Source: CAYLLN01 sp040901775 (GTDB lineage: Bacteria; Planctomycetota; Planctomycetia; Pirellulales; Pirellulaceae). Taken from it: a stretch of DNA of 25,148 nt. Shown in pieces: positions 8,601 to 14,035 of this stretch. The notes under the pieces are model-generated. The model had not been told where the DNA came from. It made no database searches and was given only the letters and a program-made list of their open reading frames with translations. The DNA is taken from NCBI GenBank assembly GCA_040901775.1, contig JBBDYF010000143.1, positions 1 to 25,148 on the forward strand, in the 5' to 3' direction. The translations under genes and the position numbers were made by a program. Every line of letters begins with the position of its first letter. The stretch's first letter is position 1.

Positions 8601-9532
8601 TGCTTCCACCAGCCGGGATTGGCCGGGTCCAACTCGTACGTCGCCCGCCACTCGGCGGGCGAACGGTCGAGCGGCTTGACCGGAGCGATCGCCACGACCT
8701 GCACTTTGCGCTGAGCCACCGGCTTACCGCGGACCAGCGACGTGGTCAAACGCTTGGGATATAGCGCCAGCCGCAAGTCGTACACGCCCTCGACCATCGA
8801 CAAGGGGATGGCCAGCGCCTCGGGGGCCAGGTTTCCCTGGTCGTCGGTTTTCAGCTCGCGGTCTTCGGTCGAAATCTGTTCGTCGCTCCGGGCCGCCAGC
8901 AAGGTTGCCTCGAGCAGATACGTGGTATTGGGCGAAAGACCCAGGTTGTTCGGCTCCACGTCCAGTTCCAGCTTTTCGCCCGGAGCGAAGACGAGCGAAT
9001 CGCGCGAGAGGGTGACTCGCAGGCCGTCGCCCGGCGAACGCTGCGCGAGCAAGCGATTCCCTTGAGCGTCGAGATCGTTCTCTTGAATCTTCTCGATCGC
9101 GCGGGCCAGCGGCAGCTCGATCGGATCGAGCGGCGGCAAGTCGGGCGCGGAAAGCTCGATCGTCAGCACCGCATCGGCCGGTGCTTGAATCCGCAGATCG
9201 ACGCCGTCGTAGTTGCGCGGCGTGCGCGGAAAGACTTGCAGCGTGGCGCTGTCGATCAGGTGCATCGACCCCGGCGTATCGGGCTCCAAACCCAGCGGCA
9301 GCGGGTCCGACAGCATTCCCGCGCTCAGGCGGATCGTCCCTTGCCACGAACGGGCCGGGCCCCCTACCCAAACGACACGCAGCCGCACGTCGAGATCGGC
9401 GGCCGCCGCGGAGCCCGCGAAGACGAGCGCCCCAAGGGCGAGCACCGCTAGGCGCAGCGCAGCGGCCAGCGGCCAGCGACGCGTTCGCTGCGGCGGCGCA
9501 ACCGTCAGAGACGGACGTCCTTGTCCGATCAT
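5618..9532 (-). CDS. Very large secreted glycoside-hydrolase-like protein (TIM barrel plus binding domain)
   Basis: I start at ATG 9532 (1304 residues) because the product then opens with a proper signal peptide (MIGQGRPSLT, Arg-rich n-region, hydrophobic core, AAAA before DLDV). The 150 codons upstream in the open frame are Arg/Cys/Ser-rich and non-protein-like. Residues ~45-460 look like beta-sandwich modules. Residues ~470-850 resemble the GHL10 / family-10-like glycosylhydrolase barrel: VDRLFLAENF, LVEALQHGGYNAVVLSAVHD, VIPAVQFS, GVGVYYNALDERVQQAMQS, FGGVAVQWSADSY. Residues ~1050-1240 resemble a carbohydrate-binding jelly roll (SNPSFETT, PGW, VWIDDVEIFPLWF). The C-terminus is Pro/Ala-rich. 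The likely role is polysaccharide binding or hydrolysis outside the cytoplasm. The catalytic acids cannot be assigned safely, so activity is uncertain. No strong ribosome binding site precedes the start. Confidence 0.8.
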   Translation of the reverse strand: MIGQGRPSLTVAPPQRTRRWPLAAALRLAVLALGALVFAGSAAAADLDVRLRVVWVGGPARSWQGTIRLSAGMLSDPLPLGLEPDTPGSMHLIDSATLQVFPRTPRNYDGVDLRIQAPADAVLTIELSAPDLPPLDPIELPLARAIEKIQENDLDAQGNRLLAQRSPGDGLRVTLSRDSLVFAPGEKLELDVEPNNLGLSPNTTYLLEATLLAARSDEQISTEDRELKTDDQGNLAPEALAIPLSMVEGVYDLRLALYPKRLTTSLVRGKPVAQRKVQVVAIAPVKPLDRSPAEWRATYELDPANPGWWKQMARLPSLRRIPNLAQQLSGGKVATREHLDRPWIELKPQAWQAYPLTIKAPGQPHILEVEYASDRAGALGISLVEPNAAGRVQPIGLDSGVEISAPEPGHKPQIKRHRLVFWPRTTTPWVLLTNRHDDRPVLFGKIDVLSGPAELPAVALPPTGVTGRTFAAYVDRLFLAENFSAEEAIDPATERAFDDWVTFYQAGRRLVEALQHGGYNAVVLSAVHDGCALYPSQQLEPTPRHDTGVFFESGQDPLRKDVLELIFRLCDRAGIQVIPAVQFSTPLPALEAIRLFGGGAAEGLEPFGPDGNTWIARHGSRRGVGVYYNALDERVQQAMQSVVDELAQRYGRHAAFGGVAVQWSADSYSVLPDATCSYDDATIGRFLAEEGLALPASNQPPLVARSDFLQGKGAAAWQAWRSQRLTTMYRTMQTQIAGHRASAKLYLLPTHLLAAPQLQEDLRPRLPPIDAQAESFARWGLDIQQLAALPGIVVPRPQRLAAGADAGKRDLLDHWNQSAEIDALFASAGGAAAIHFHEPAQLQLPAFDKVSPFGAGKTQTWLVAQISPAEALNRRRLVHSLARLDSTMLIDGGWLLPLGQEAALLPFVKVFRRLPAARFATAQPKGDAAGRGVAVRTFAHGDKTYFYVVNDTPWPAKISIDFGGTSLSVQSYAEERPTATDELAGGIAWTVTLDPYDLAGGEVAGGAARVVDYRVTFAGDPAKSLDEEIRDVLLRANSLRDPRSATVLSNPSFETTKTDSIPGWVHAHGPGMTVEIDERGGFDSPRSLHLVNRAGAGGDAAPVWVRSEPFDPPVTGRISIRARIRVADPRRQPQLRLAIEGKRDGQAYYRHVLFEAAADGRLSSDRLEANWTQCRFAISQLPLAGLTDLRVGFDLMSEGEVWIDDVEIFPLWFEQPELDELVKSIGTAGQQLDSGELPDCQRFIEGYWPSFLRRHVPRPNPRPAPAASKPPAATAAKPAATAPQAETSSTWGGRMKSWLPSSWR

Positions 9533-9963
9533 GACCAGTTCGAGTTCTGCAAATTGCCGGGACGAGCTTGTGGGCGGAACTTCTCTGTGAGCGGAACTCC
9601 TCCGCCAATATCCGGCTGGGATTATACGTGCGCGGCGCGAAATCCGGCCACAGCGGAATCCGCCGTGTCCGGCCATTGTTCCTGGCAACAAATCCGCGGG
9701 AGCACCGCTCGCCAGTCCATCCCCATTTCTCAACGCAAAGACGCGAAATTCGCAGAGGCCGCAAAGCAAGACACGTCGGCCTCCCTTGCGCCTTTGCCTG
9801 CTTTGGTTCTTTGCGTTAAATAGGCAAAACGTAGAACCCTGAACCAGCGCTCGCGGTGAGGGGTTTTTCGGTTTCCATTGGCACTTGCCAGGCAATTTGG
9901 CCAGCCACAATCCGCCCAAACAAGACGCGAGTTGCTTCGCTAGCGTTTCAGGCTTGTATCGTG
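9533..9963. other. 431-base non-coding region
   Basis: Lies between the start of the glycoside-hydrolase-like gene and the stop of the sulfatase-like gene. Long open frames across it are Arg/Ser-rich artefacts. It contains the CGCAAAG-type inverted repeat annotated separately, and further left-over sequence (9925-9965, with a CGCTAGCG palindrome) that looks like intergenic repeat debris. The promoter of the glycoside-hydrolase-like gene should be near 9533-9720, but I see no convincing elements. Confidence 0.5.
9732..9817. repeat. Imperfect inverted repeat built of CGCAAAG units
   Basis: AACGCAAAGA at 9732-9741 is the exact reverse complement of TCTTTGCGTT at 9808-9817. Both arms continue inward with degenerate copies of a GCAAAG-type unit (GCAGAGG, CGCAAAG, then CTTGCG, CTTTGC, CTTTGG). 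The whole 86-base block could fold into one long interrupted hairpin. It sits in non-coding DNA. It resembles dispersed intergenic palindromic elements; whether it is repeated elsewhere in this genome cannot be seen from one window. Confidence 0.65.
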
Positions 9964-11217
9964 CTAGCGGCGCACGTCGCACAGAGCCTGGGCAAGCGGC
10001 GGCGACTCGGCAAGCTGGCCAGCGGCCGCGGATTGCTCGAAACGGTCCCTCGCCGCGGTTAACAAGGGGACGACCTCACCCCCGCGCGAAGCTACCTCGT
10101 GAACTTCCCAGCGATCGTCCGGCTTGGCGAACAACTCGAATCGCGGCTGTTCGGTTCCCGTCGATTCGTCAATCTCCGACTGGCGCAAAAACCAGGCCGG
10201 AGTGCGAATGGCCCGCTGGTTGCGGCCGGTGCTGTAAAGCAACTCGCGGCGCGGCATCTCTTCGCCGCGAACCAGCGGCAACAGACTGGCGGCGAAGCCA
10301 CCCGCGGCCATCCCTTGGCCGAGCCAATCGGCCAGCGTCGCCCCCAGGTCTGCCGGCTGGAGCAAGCGGTGCGTGCGCTCCAGGGCCGCCAGTCGATCGG
10401 AAAATCGCAACAGCAAGGGAACGTGCAACAGCTCTGCGTACAGGGCTTCGTGTGACGATCCGACGAGCCGATGCTCGCCGAGCGGATAGCCGCGCGGCGA
10501 CGTAAACGCCAACAGCGCCTGTTCGCCGAGCGGCGAGGCATCGAGCGCATCAACCAGCGACCCCAGGCACGCATCGAGCAGCGAAACCTGCCCGGCATAG
10601 GCGTGGACAATGCCCAACAACTCGTCGGGATCGTGAGGATCGGGCAGGACAAGGTTGGGCGGTTCGACAAAATCGGGCGGCGTCGGATCGTCGTCGTCCG
10701 CAAACTGCTGCCGCAAGACCGCGGGCGCGTCCCAAGCGCCACTCATCCCGCGACTGTGGATCCAGACGAGCGCCGGGTCGCGCGTGTTTTGCACTAGCTC
10801 GATCGCCGCCAGGAACAACCGGCCGATCCCCGTTTGATCCAGTTCCTCGGCCGGGCCGGCGCTGGCTGTGCAGGGAACGACGATCGTTTCCCCAAAGCCG
10901 CGAGCAGCGGCATGATCCGACACGGAGCTTTCGTCGGTGAGCAGGACCGTTCGCAGGCCCGCGCTACTGGCATACCGCGGTAAGGCAACCTGGGCGTTCT
11001 GTTCCGGTTCGGTCGTGTGCCGCGCCGTCCAATAACCGCGGTACGCGGACGACAACTCGGGCGAATCGGCCAGAACCGTTTCGCACAGCAGCGATTGGCT
11101 CGCCAGCAGATTGCACTGCGGCGTGTCGAGCCAGGTGTTGCCGTAAGGGCCGAGAAACCCGGTCCCCAGGCGATCGACCACCACGACAACCGCGCTGCGC
11201 GGCCTTTTGGGCGGCAT
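9964..11217 (-). CDS. Degenerate sulfatase-fold (alkaline phosphatase superfamily) protein
   Basis: From ATG 11217 the product is 417 residues; GTG 11235, two bases past the lexA stop, is an equally possible start. The order of motifs is that of type I sulfatases: VVVVVDRLGTGFLGPYGN (residues 10-27), DTPQCNLLASQ, AYRGYWTARH, LLGIVHAYAGQVSLLDACLG, LLAFTSPRGYPLGEHRL, ELLHVPLLLRF. However, the active-site residues are changed. The metal-binding Asp-Asp is D15-R16, the formylglycine motif C-x-P-S-R aligns with DSPEL (51-55), and the Asp-His pair of 'TSDHG' is Pro-Arg (TSPRG, 239-243). It therefore probably lacks sulfatase activity and may bind a ligand or act as a regulator. There is no signal peptide, so it is likely cytoplasmic. 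It is translationally coupled to lexA. Confidence 0.8.
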   Translation of the reverse strand: MPPKRPRSAVVVVVDRLGTGFLGPYGNTWLDTPQCNLLASQSLLCETVLADSPELSSAYRGYWTARHTTEPEQNAQVALPRYASSAGLRTVLLTDESSVSDHAAARGFGETIVVPCTASAGPAEELDQTGIGRLFLAAIELVQNTRDPALVWIHSRGMSGAWDAPAVLRQQFADDDDPTPPDFVEPPNLVLPDPHDPDELLGIVHAYAGQVSLLDACLGSLVDALDASPLGEQALLAFTSPRGYPLGEHRLVGSSHEALYAELLHVPLLLRFSDRLAALERTHRLLQPADLGATLADWLGQGMAAGGFAASLLPLVRGEEMPRRELLYSTGRNQRAIRTPAWFLRQSEIDESTGTEQPRFELFAKPDDRWEVHEVASRGGEVVPLLTAARDRFEQSAAAGQLAESPPLAQALCDVRR

Positions 11218-11237
11218 CTCGCGCGGGTCAGCCACGG

Positions 11238-11858
11238 CTAGATCGTGTTCCGAACGAGGCCGATCACGATCCCCACCACGCTGGCTTCTTTCACATAGAT
11301 CGGCTGCATCGACGAATTGGCGGGCTGCAAGCGAATGCGGTGCGCCTCGGGAAACCAGAACTTCAGCGTCGCTTCTCCTTCGGGAGTTTGGGCGACGACC
11401 ATCTGTCCCGGCTGGGCCGTTTTTTGCTTTTTGCAGACCACATAGTCGCCGTCCGCAATGTGGGCATCGACCATCGAATCGCCATTGACCTTGAGCACGA
11501 ACATGTTCTTCTTGCTGAACATCTCGGCGAAATCGACCCGTTCGCTCTGCTCCCAGGCGAGCGTGGTCATGCCGGCGGCTACCTGCCCGGCGAGCGGCAG
11601 GCCCTTGCTCTCGGCGGTAATTTCGGGCGCCAGTTCCATCGCGCGAGCGATCGCCCGGTCTTGCTTGCGGACGCGGTGCATCAGCCCCTTTTTCTCGAGC
11701 GCCCGGAGGTGGCACATGACCCCGTTGGGCGAGCTGATTTTGAAGTGTTCGCCGATCTCGCGAACGGTGGGCCCGTAGCCGCGCCCCAGGATGCGGTCTT
11801 TAATAAACTCGAAGACCGCCAGTTGGCGAGCCGTCAGTTGGTCGGTCAAATGGGCCAT
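11238..11858 (-). CDS. lexA: LexA SOS repressor
   Basis: The 206-residue product has the LexA layout. The N-terminal winged helix covers residues 1-70 (LTDQLTARQLAVFEFIKDRI, GYGPTVREIGEHF, SSPNGVMCHLRALEKKGL). The self-cleavage site is A95-G96 within GQVAAG. The Ser/Lys peptidase dyad is S128 (VNGDSMVDAHIADGDYV) and K166 (GEATLKFWF). Length is close to the 202 residues of the E. coli protein. It represses DNA-damage genes and self-cleaves when RecA filaments form. I chose ATG 11858 because GGGAGGG lies seven bases upstream; an in-frame ATG at 11876 would overlap that site. It is divergent from pyrE and followed two to twenty bases later by the sulfatase-like gene, so the two are likely co-transcribed. 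Confidence 0.97.
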   Translation of the reverse strand: MAHLTDQLTARQLAVFEFIKDRILGRGYGPTVREIGEHFKISSPNGVMCHLRALEKKGLMHRVRKQDRAIARAMELAPEITAESKGLPLAGQVAAGMTTLAWEQSERVDFAEMFSKKNMFVLKVNGDSMVDAHIADGDYVVCKKQKTAQPGQMVVAQTPEGEATLKFWFPEAHRIRLQPANSSMQPIYVKEASVVGIVIGLVRNTI

Positions 11859-12065
11859 GCTCACACCCTCCCGCAAAAATGAACGAAGTTTACCCTGTGA
11901 AGTTTATTACAGCAGGCGATGATTAGCAATAGTCAACCTATACAAAATACGAAATAAGTCGTAAGTTGTTTTACAGTAATTAGTTGCGTTAAACCAGTTG
12001 TCTAGCGACGTGCGGTTCACTAGGGCTAAATCGTGCGTCACCTTGAGGATCGAGAGAAACTTTCC
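11859..12065. promoter_or_regulatory. Divergent lexA/pyrE promoter region with candidate operator
   Basis: An A+T-rich 207-base region unlike the surrounding sequence. On the minus strand, TTGACT (complement of 11931-11936) and TGTAAT (complement of 11906-11911), 19 bases apart, form a candidate lexA promoter. An imperfect dyad, CTGT-N10-ACAG at 11895-11912, overlaps the -10 element. It resembles the E. coli LexA box but with two extra bases between half-sites. Autorepression by LexA is expected from the family, but this exact site is a guess. Confidence 0.4.
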
Positions 12066-12617
12066 ATGTACGACCGCTCGGCACTTTTGAATCTGATCCG
12101 CCAGCAGGCCCTGCAACTGGGCGACTTTACGCTCGCTTCGGGCAAGCAGTCGAAGTACTACCTCGACTGCCGCAAAGTCACCCTCGACTCGGCAGGCGCC
12201 AACCTGATTGCCGATGGAATGCTGGAACTGATGGCCGGCAACCTGCCCGATGCCGTGGGGGGGATGGCGATCGGCGCCGATCCAATCACCGGCGCGATCA
12301 TTACGGTGGCCGGCCGCAGCGGCCAGAAGCTGAAGGGCTTTATCGTTCGCAAAGAGGCCAAGCAGCACGGCACCGGGCGCGACGTGGAGGGCCCGGTTCT
12401 GCCGGGCGAGTCGGCGATCATCGTGGAAGACGTCGTCACCACCGGCGGCAGCTCGCTGGCGGCCATCGAAAAGGCCGAGGCCTTTGGCCTGAAAATCCGC
12501 GGCGTGCTGGCCATTATCGACCGGCTGGAAGGGGGCCGCGAAACCCTGGAAGCGAAAGGCTACAAGCTGCAAACGCTGCTGACGATCCGCGACTACGGCT
12601 TGGAACCGGTGAAGTAG
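12066..12617 (+). CDS. pyrE: Orotate phosphoribosyltransferase
   Basis: Transfers the phosphoribosyl group of PRPP to orotate, giving OMP in pyrimidine synthesis. From ATG 12066 the product is 183 residues. It shows the orotate-site N-terminus (FTLASGKQSKYYLDCRKV, residues 21-38), the flexible catalytic loop (VRKEAKQHGTGRDVEG, 94-109) and the PRPP-binding motif (AIIVEDVVTTGGSS, 117-130). GTG 12033 would add 11 residues without similarity to the family. It stands alone, divergent from lexA and convergent with the molybdoenzyme, with no other pyrimidine genes nearby. Confidence 0.96.
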   Translation: MYDRSALLNLIRQQALQLGDFTLASGKQSKYYLDCRKVTLDSAGANLIADGMLELMAGNLPDAVGGMAIGADPITGAIITVAGRSGQKLKGFIVRKEAKQHGTGRDVEGPVLPGESAIIVEDVVTTGGSSLAAIEKAEAFGLKIRGVLAIIDRLEGGRETLEAKGYKLQTLLTIRDYGLEPVK

Positions 12618-12639
12618 TTCTAAATCGCTTCGCCCAACA

Positions 12640-12687
12640 GCTTGTGCAGGCGAGTCTATTCCGTGCCTGCCGCGGGCGAGTGCAAGC
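12640..12687. terminator. Candidate shared hairpin between convergent genes
   Basis: GCAGGC (12646-12651) pairs with GCCTGC (12665-12670), and an outer GCTTG (12640-12644) pairs with CAAGC (12683-12687). It lies in the 92-base gap between the convergent pyrE and molybdoenzyme genes. There is no T-run, so intrinsic termination is uncertain. Confidence 0.3.
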
Positions 12688-12709
12688 AGTACGTCGGGAG
12701 GTCGGCTCG

Positions 12710-13372
12710 TTAACTGCCATCCCGAAAACGCTCTTCCAGCCACGGGTCGCCCCGCATGTGGTAGCCGCCGCGCTCCCAGTAGCCCGCCTGGTCGAACTCG
12801 ACCAGTTCGATGCTCCGAATCCATTTGGCACTTTTCCAGGCATAAAGCTGCGGCACCATCCCCCGCACCGGGCCGCCGTGGTCGGCAGCTATCGGCAGGC
12901 CGTCGTGCAGGTCGGCAATCAGGGCGTCCGCCGCTAGAAAATGTGCGAGCGGCAGGTTGGTCGTCCAGTTGTTGTCGTAGGCGTGACAGACGACGAATTT
13001 TGCCTCGGGCTTGATCCCCGCCCGTTCGAGCAGTTCGCGGGTCGAAACACCCTCCCAGATGTTCGCCAGCCGCGACCAGCGGGTCACACAGTGAAAATCG
13101 GCAAACACCTTGATGCGGGGCAGGGCCTGGAACTGGTTGAGCGTGAAAATCAGCGGCTGCTCGACCAGGCCGAAGATTTGCAGCCGCCATTTTTCGAGCG
13201 GAACCTGCGGCGTGCCGAAGGCGTCGAGCACCGGCCATTTGCGGGTTCGCGACTGGCCGGGGGGAATGCGGTCGGCCCGCCGCGTATCGGGGCTAATAAT
13301 GACTCCCTCGGGCTGGGCGTCGGCGGCGGCTGGCTCGCCCGGTTGATACTTGGGATCGAGGCGATCGAGCAT
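12710..13372 (-). CDS. Sulfite-oxidase-fold molybdopterin-dependent oxidoreductase
   Basis: The 220-residue protein has the molybdopterin-binding core of the sulfite oxidase/YedY (MsrP) superfamily. The motif FADFHCVTRWS supplies the presumed molybdenum-ligand Cys95. Later motifs are AYDNNWTTNLPL (131-142), DHGGPVRGMVPQLYAWKSAK (164-183) and WIRSIELV. It has no heme or dimerisation domain and no twin-Arg signal, so it is likely a soluble cytoplasmic single-domain enzyme of unknown substrate. The start ATG 13372 is only 12 bases after the antitoxin stop, with GAGGGA overlapping that stop, so it is probably co-transcribed with the toxin-antitoxin pair. Confidence 0.88.
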   Translation of the reverse strand: MLDRLDPKYQPGEPAAADAQPEGVIISPDTRRADRIPPGQSRTRKWPVLDAFGTPQVPLEKWRLQIFGLVEQPLIFTLNQFQALPRIKVFADFHCVTRWSRLANIWEGVSTRELLERAGIKPEAKFVVCHAYDNNWTTNLPLAHFLAADALIADLHDGLPIAADHGGPVRGMVPQLYAWKSAKWIRSIELVEFDQAGYWERGGYHMRGDPWLEERFRDGS

Positions 13373-13384
13373 GACAGTGGTCCC

Positions 13385-13720
13385 TCACGCCTTCGCCGCG
13401 CGCAGTGCGCGATCGATGCGGTCGACGGCGGCGACACTCGTTTTCGACTCGCCCTGCTCGAGGCTGCGAACCACGTCCACGCGAACCTTTGCCTTGCGGG
13501 CGAGTTGCTCGACCGTCCAACCCGCTTTTTTGCGGCGGGCAATTACTTCGCGTGCCATCGATTTACGGGTGTATTCCAAGGCCGGGACGTGGCCGTTCGC
13601 ATCGACCCGCGGCAAAGCAGGCCCTTCTCCTGCGGCGGATCGCAGTTTTTCGTACTCACTGGCCTCCAAAACGACGAATCGCTTTCCGCCAAGTTCAAGG
13701 GTTTGCATTGTGCTCTCCAT
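13385..13720 (-). CDS. HTH (XRE-type) antitoxin of a toxin-first TA module
   Basis: The 111-residue protein has an N-terminal part resembling a Phd/YefM-like strand-helix (KRFVVLEASEYEKL). A C-terminal Cro/C1-type helix-turn-helix lies at residues ~56-105 (AREVIARRKKAGWTVEQLAR, VDVVRSLEQGES). It should bind the toxin encoded just upstream and repress the operon. ATG 13720 is three bases after the toxin stop. An internal ATG at 13708, preceded by GGAGAG, is an equally good start and would remove four residues. The toxin-then-antitoxin order is that of higBA-type modules. Confidence 0.85.
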   Translation of the reverse strand: MESTMQTLELGGKRFVVLEASEYEKLRSAAGEGPALPRVDANGHVPALEYTRKSMAREVIARRKKAGWTVEQLARKAKVRVDVVRSLEQGESKTSVAAVDRIDRALRAAKA

Positions 13721-13723
13721 CGA

Positions 13724-13975
13724 TTAACCCTCGTAAAACCCGTCGCGATGACCAATCTTCTCCACCACGACTTGCGTGCCTTGAATTCGGAATTGAAGCC
13801 GGTAGTCGCCGGTACGGATTCGGTAGTTCCCAGCAAGTTCGCCGCGCAACGGCCTCGCCCCGCTTACATCGGGCCAGAGAGCCAGCCGTTCTATAATTCG
13901 CGAGACGCGGTTCTTGATCGGCAACGGTAGAACGCCGAATTGCTCTCGTGCTTCTAAGTTTAATATTACCTCCAT
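13724..13975 (-). CDS. RelE/ParE-family toxin
   Basis: The 83-residue protein has the compact RelE/ParE fold signature: N-terminal helix pair (EAREQFGVLPLPIKNRVSRI), then PLRGELAGNYRIR, TGDYRLQFRI, and the closing strand VVVEKIGHRDGFYE. Members are ribosome-dependent mRNA endonucleases (RelE/HigB) or gyrase poisons (ParE); sequence alone does not separate these here. Length is normal. A partner HTH antitoxin follows three bases after the stop. It begins 60 bases after the PafA-like gene ends, on the same strand. Confidence 0.88.
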   Translation of the reverse strand: MEVILNLEAREQFGVLPLPIKNRVSRIIERLALWPDVSGARPLRGELAGNYRIRTGDYRLQFRIQGTQVVVEKIGHRDGFYEG

Positions 13976-14035
13976 GTTGGCAGATGGTAAGCAGAGGGAA
14001 AATGTCGATCAAGACAAAATCGAAAATCGCATGCC

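Noticed and set aside
9533..9982. 150-codon N-terminal extension of the glycoside-hydrolase-like frame
   Set aside because: Its composition is Arg/Cys/Ser-rich and it crosses the inverted repeat; a signal peptide begins right after ATG 9532, so the extension is an artefact.
11236..11715. N-terminal extension of the sulfatase-like frame across lexA
   Set aside because: It lies entirely within lexA in another frame and lacks protein-like sequence; the real start is at 11217 or 11235.
11881..11893. Gram-positive-type LexA box (GAAC-N4-GTTC) before lexA
   Set aside because: GAACGAAGTTT has only three bases between half-sites and no full second half, so it does not fit the consensus.
11907..13238. 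443-codon minus-strand frame across pyrE and the molybdoenzyme
   Set aside because: Covers pyrE on the opposite strand and the molybdoenzyme in another frame, with no recognisable domain; it is a high-G+C shadow.
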